DNA of 5,418 bases. Origin: Nitrososphaeraceae archaeon. Its GTDB lineage: Archaea; Thermoproteota; Nitrososphaeria; Nitrososphaerales; Nitrososphaeraceae. This document shows, piece after piece, positions 5,160 through 5,418 of this stretch. Below the pieces are notes generated by a model. That model worked only from the letters and a program-made list of their open reading frames with translations. It was not told the DNA's origin and did no database searches. Position 1 is the first letter of the stretch. Each line of letters opens with the position of its first letter. The position numbers were made by a program, and so were the translations under genes. Location of the stretch: NCBI GenBank assembly GCA_030038695.1, contig JASHSN010000091.1:1-5418 (forward strand), in the 5' to 3' direction.

Positions 5160-5418
5160 ATGTTCATTGCATTCTTTCTTGAAAAAGCAGAAAACATGGA
5201 AGGCGTAATATTTGAAATCGGCTGTATATGTTGTAAATATGGTAAGCGCATACGCCATAGACTTATGCTCCTTTCGAACAAGGGATATGACTGGAACAAC
5301 AGAACCCCCTATATGCACAATTTAATTCCCAGAGTGATAACGGCCGATTTTGATGAAAACGTAAAATATCATAAAGCATCACAAAGAATCCACAATTTTG
5401 CGATGGGTTACATATTAT
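5160..5418 (+). CDS. Unidentified ORF running off the window end
   Basis: The frame is open from 5136 (after TGA 5133-5135) to the last base, at least 94 codons, which is unlikely by chance in AT-rich DNA. Candidate starts are ATG 5160 (MFIAFFLEKAENMEGV) and ATG 5196 (MEGVIFEIGCICCKYG); neither has a clear Shine-Dalgarno sequence. Visible features are a Cys cluster GCICC, a basic stretch KYGKRIRHR, and mixed helical sequence (NWNNR-like and KASQRIHNFAMGY segments). I recognise no family. An antisense frame of 75 codons overlaps it, but that one enters the DUF72 3' end and has an unconvincing composition. The ORF could be a true gene or another relic. Confidence 0.4.
   Translation, partial: MFIAFFLEKAENMEGVIFEIGCICCKYGKRIRHRLMLLSNKGYDWNNRTPYMHNLIPRVITADFDENVKYHKASQRIHNFAMGYIL

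Noticed and set aside
5091..5318. Minus-strand frame of 75 codons
   Set aside because: It overlaps the DUF72 3' end and the longer plus-strand open frame; its composition is unconvincing and no domain is visible.
1..5418. CRISPR array, tRNA, rRNA or retron-type RNA
   Set aside because: No regularly spaced repeats, cloverleaf-like sequence or conserved rRNA motif was seen on either strand by eye.

Overview
The window looks like chromosomal DNA of a mesophilic ammonia-oxidising archaeon (Thaumarchaeota/Nitrososphaeria, most like the AT-rich soil group Nitrososphaera/Nitrosocosmicus). This is an inference from three things: a small winged-helix protein of the kind that is highly expanded in these archaea, archaeal TATA-like boxes at short distances from start codons, and a DUF72 protein that ends in an archaeal-type PCNA-binding motif. 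No rRNA, tRNA, CRISPR array or complete insertion sequence is visible.

Layout. (1) 1-957, +: the 3' part of a long helical/coiled-coil protein whose start lies outside the window. (2) 958-1502: a debris zone on the minus strand. It holds the last ~66 codons of a SAM-dependent methyltransferase, a 45-codon unidentified ORF, and a ~20-codon remnant of the C-terminal tail of a protein related to the one encoded at 2977-3726. (3) 1503/1557-2795, +: an intact, probably exported alpha/beta hydrolase with a complete catalytic triad. (4) 2796-2976: a convergent intergenic region with a hairpin and a TTAG tetranucleotide repeat that places stop codons in all three frames. (5) 2977-3726, -: a Thr/Asn/Ser-rich beta protein with two copies of a module resembling those in phage and virus structural proteins. 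(6) 3733-4091, +: a frameshifted gene of unknown function. (7) 4092-4307: non-coding, with a T-run, a hairpin and TATA-like elements. (8) 4308-4583, +: an intact winged-helix regulator. (9) 4632-5126, +: a DUF72 (YecE-like) gene that has lost its 5' portion but keeps a C-terminal PIP-box-like motif. (10) 5136-5418, +: an open frame running off the window end.

The genes do not form a recognisable pathway or operon. The dominant impression is an accessory region with high gene turnover: three or four genes survive only as 3' fragments or frameshifted copies beside a virus-like protein and an exported hydrolase. The most notable structure is a direct repeat (1374-1415 and 2981-3025) that encodes the same protein C-terminus twice and brackets the hydrolase gene. 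I do not see evidence strong enough to claim a new defence or mobile system.
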